A stretch of DNA of 31,138 nucleotides. It comes from Lachnoclostridium sp. UBA7482 (GTDB taxonomy: Bacteria; Bacillota; Clostridia; Lachnospirales; Lachnospiraceae). A model generated the notes under the pieces. It saw only the letters and a list, made by a program, of their open reading frames with translations, did not search any database and was not told the origin of the DNA. Shown in pieces: positions 30,843-31,138 of the stretch. Numbering within the stretch: position 1 is the first letter of the stretch; each line of letters opens with the position of its first letter. The DNA lies in contig DLOO01000065.1 of the NCBI GenBank assembly GCA_002479645.1, forward strand, positions 36,009 through 67,146, written 5' to 3'. The position numbers and the translations under genes were made by a program.

Positions 30843-30975
30843 ACGCTTCGGCAAAAGACTCGAAAACCTCCGGTTTTCTCGTTCGCGTGCGCGTTCAGTT
30901 TCCGAAACAACCAGGAATCCTCATGCAAGCATGATATTCCTGGTTATTCCGGAACCCTCACTTTTGCCTTCGCGT
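30843..30975 (-). ncRNA. Candidate structured RNA between blaI and glmM (unrecognised family)
   Basis: On the minus strand three stems are visible. P1 closes the element: ACGC-GAA-GGCAAAAG (30975-30961) pairs with CTTTTGCC-GAA-GCGT (30857-30843) around a symmetric GAA/GAA internal loop. P2 is a long hairpin: TTCCG/CGGAA outside, AACCAGGAAT/ATTCCTGGTT in the middle, and TCATG-CTTG-CATGA at the tip, a CUUG tetraloop. P3 is GAAAACC-GGA-GGTTTTC with tandem G-A pairs at its base. An extended -10 lies a few bases upstream of P1. The GA-rich loops and CUUG loop favour the minus strand. It does not match an RNA family I recognise; a mobile inverted-repeat element is the main alternative. Together with the glmM promoter and hairpin it accounts for the gene-free stretch 30603-30978. 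Confidence 0.6.
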
Positions 30976-30977
30976 AT

Positions 30978-30986
30978 ATTATAACA
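30978..30986 (-). promoter_or_regulatory. Extended -10 promoter at the end of blaI
   Basis: On the minus strand TG-T-TATAAT (30986-30978) overlaps the blaI stop codon. No convincing -35 is 17 bases upstream, but an extended -10 can work without one. Predicted transcription starts near 30971, at the first stem of the candidate RNA. Confidence 0.5.
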
Positions 30987-31138
30987 TCTTACGATATTGT
31001 ACATCCAGAATACGTCTTAATTCACGTACTTCTTCCGGACCGAATTTCTGGTTCGCCAGATAGTCAACAAAGAACTGTGATAAATTTCCGTTGAAAAGCT
31101 TGGTTAATAATACATCGGTTTCAATCTGCTGAACCTCC
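30979..31138 (-). CDS. BlaI/MecI/CopY-family transcriptional repressor, C-terminal end only
   Basis: On the minus strand the frame enters from the right edge and stops at TAA (30981-30979), giving 52 residues. The sequence includes DVLLTKLFNGNLSQFFVDYL and FGPEEVRELRRILD. This matches the C-terminal dimerisation segment of BlaI/MecI-type repressors, which end in a pattern like LxxLFNGSLxxLVxxFL...LSPEEIxELxxLL. The winged-helix DNA-binding part lies outside the window. These repressors usually pair with a BlaR1-type membrane protease sensor, which would be looked for further right. Assigned from the C-terminus alone, so moderate certainty. Confidence 0.7.
   Translation of the reverse strand, partial: EVQQIETDVLLTKLFNGNLSQFFVDYLANQKFGPEEVRELRRILDVQYRKML

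Noticed and set aside
30721..31094. Plus-strand open frames (87 and 110 codons) over the glmM/blaI intergenic region
   Set aside because: They cross strong inverted repeats and the antisense of the BlaI C-terminus, have no ribosome binding site, and look non-coding.

Overview
The window looks like a chromosomal segment from a Gram-positive anaerobe of the class Clostridia, most likely Lachnospiraceae. I infer this from gene order and protein style only: radical SAM/DUF2344 pair, RNase E/G, rplU-prp-rpmA-obgE-yhbY-nadD/yqeK-rsfS, an L27 with a cleavable N-terminal extension, a divergent lexA/yneA pair with Firmicutes-type SOS boxes, and moderate GC. No tRNA, rRNA, insertion sequence or CRISPR array was seen.

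Layout. (1) 1-8198, all plus strand: a tRNA/ribosome/RNA-metabolism block with a 5'-truncated radical SAM protein, its DUF2344 partner, a short RNase E/G, a zinc-ribbon protein with its own promoter, L21 behind a leader, Prp protease, L27, ObgE, YhbY, a NadD-YqeK fusion and RsfS. (2) 8248-10362: two accessory genes, an adenosine-deaminase-like hydrolase and a lipoprotein metallopeptidase. (3) 10456-11598: divergent lexA and yneA sharing four SOS boxes. (4) 11600-12325: a TtcA-family PP-loop enzyme. (5) 12490-17020: a MoxR-DUF58-transglutaminase operon. (6) 17017-18218: a XerS-like tyrosine recombinase with a 32-bp near-perfect palindrome just upstream. (7) 18424-27262, minus strand: a LytR-CpsA-Psr envelope enzyme, a 1660-residue secreted subtilase with about a dozen Fn3 repeats, a small membrane protein resembling that protease's propeptide, and a polyprenyl-phosphate sugar transferase. 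(8) 27309-31138, minus strand: glmS, glmM, a strongly structured intergenic element, and the 3' end of a BlaI/MecI-type repressor.

How the parts fit. The left block couples ribosomal protein supply (L21, L27 and the protease that matures L27) to ribosome assembly and hibernation factors. The right block makes UDP-GlcNAc precursors (GlmM, GlmS) and feeds envelope polysaccharide assembly (sugar transferase, LCP), with a secreted protease alongside. The middle holds the SOS switch and a Xer-type recombinase.

Most interesting: a roughly 130-nt, three-stem RNA-like structure (30843-30975) with its own extended -10 promoter between blaI and glmM; an intrinsic-terminator hairpin inside the glmM leader; a possible single-recombinase Xer/dif pair at a point where gene orientation flips from plus to minus; and a stand-alone homologue of the subtilase propeptide encoded beside the subtilase.
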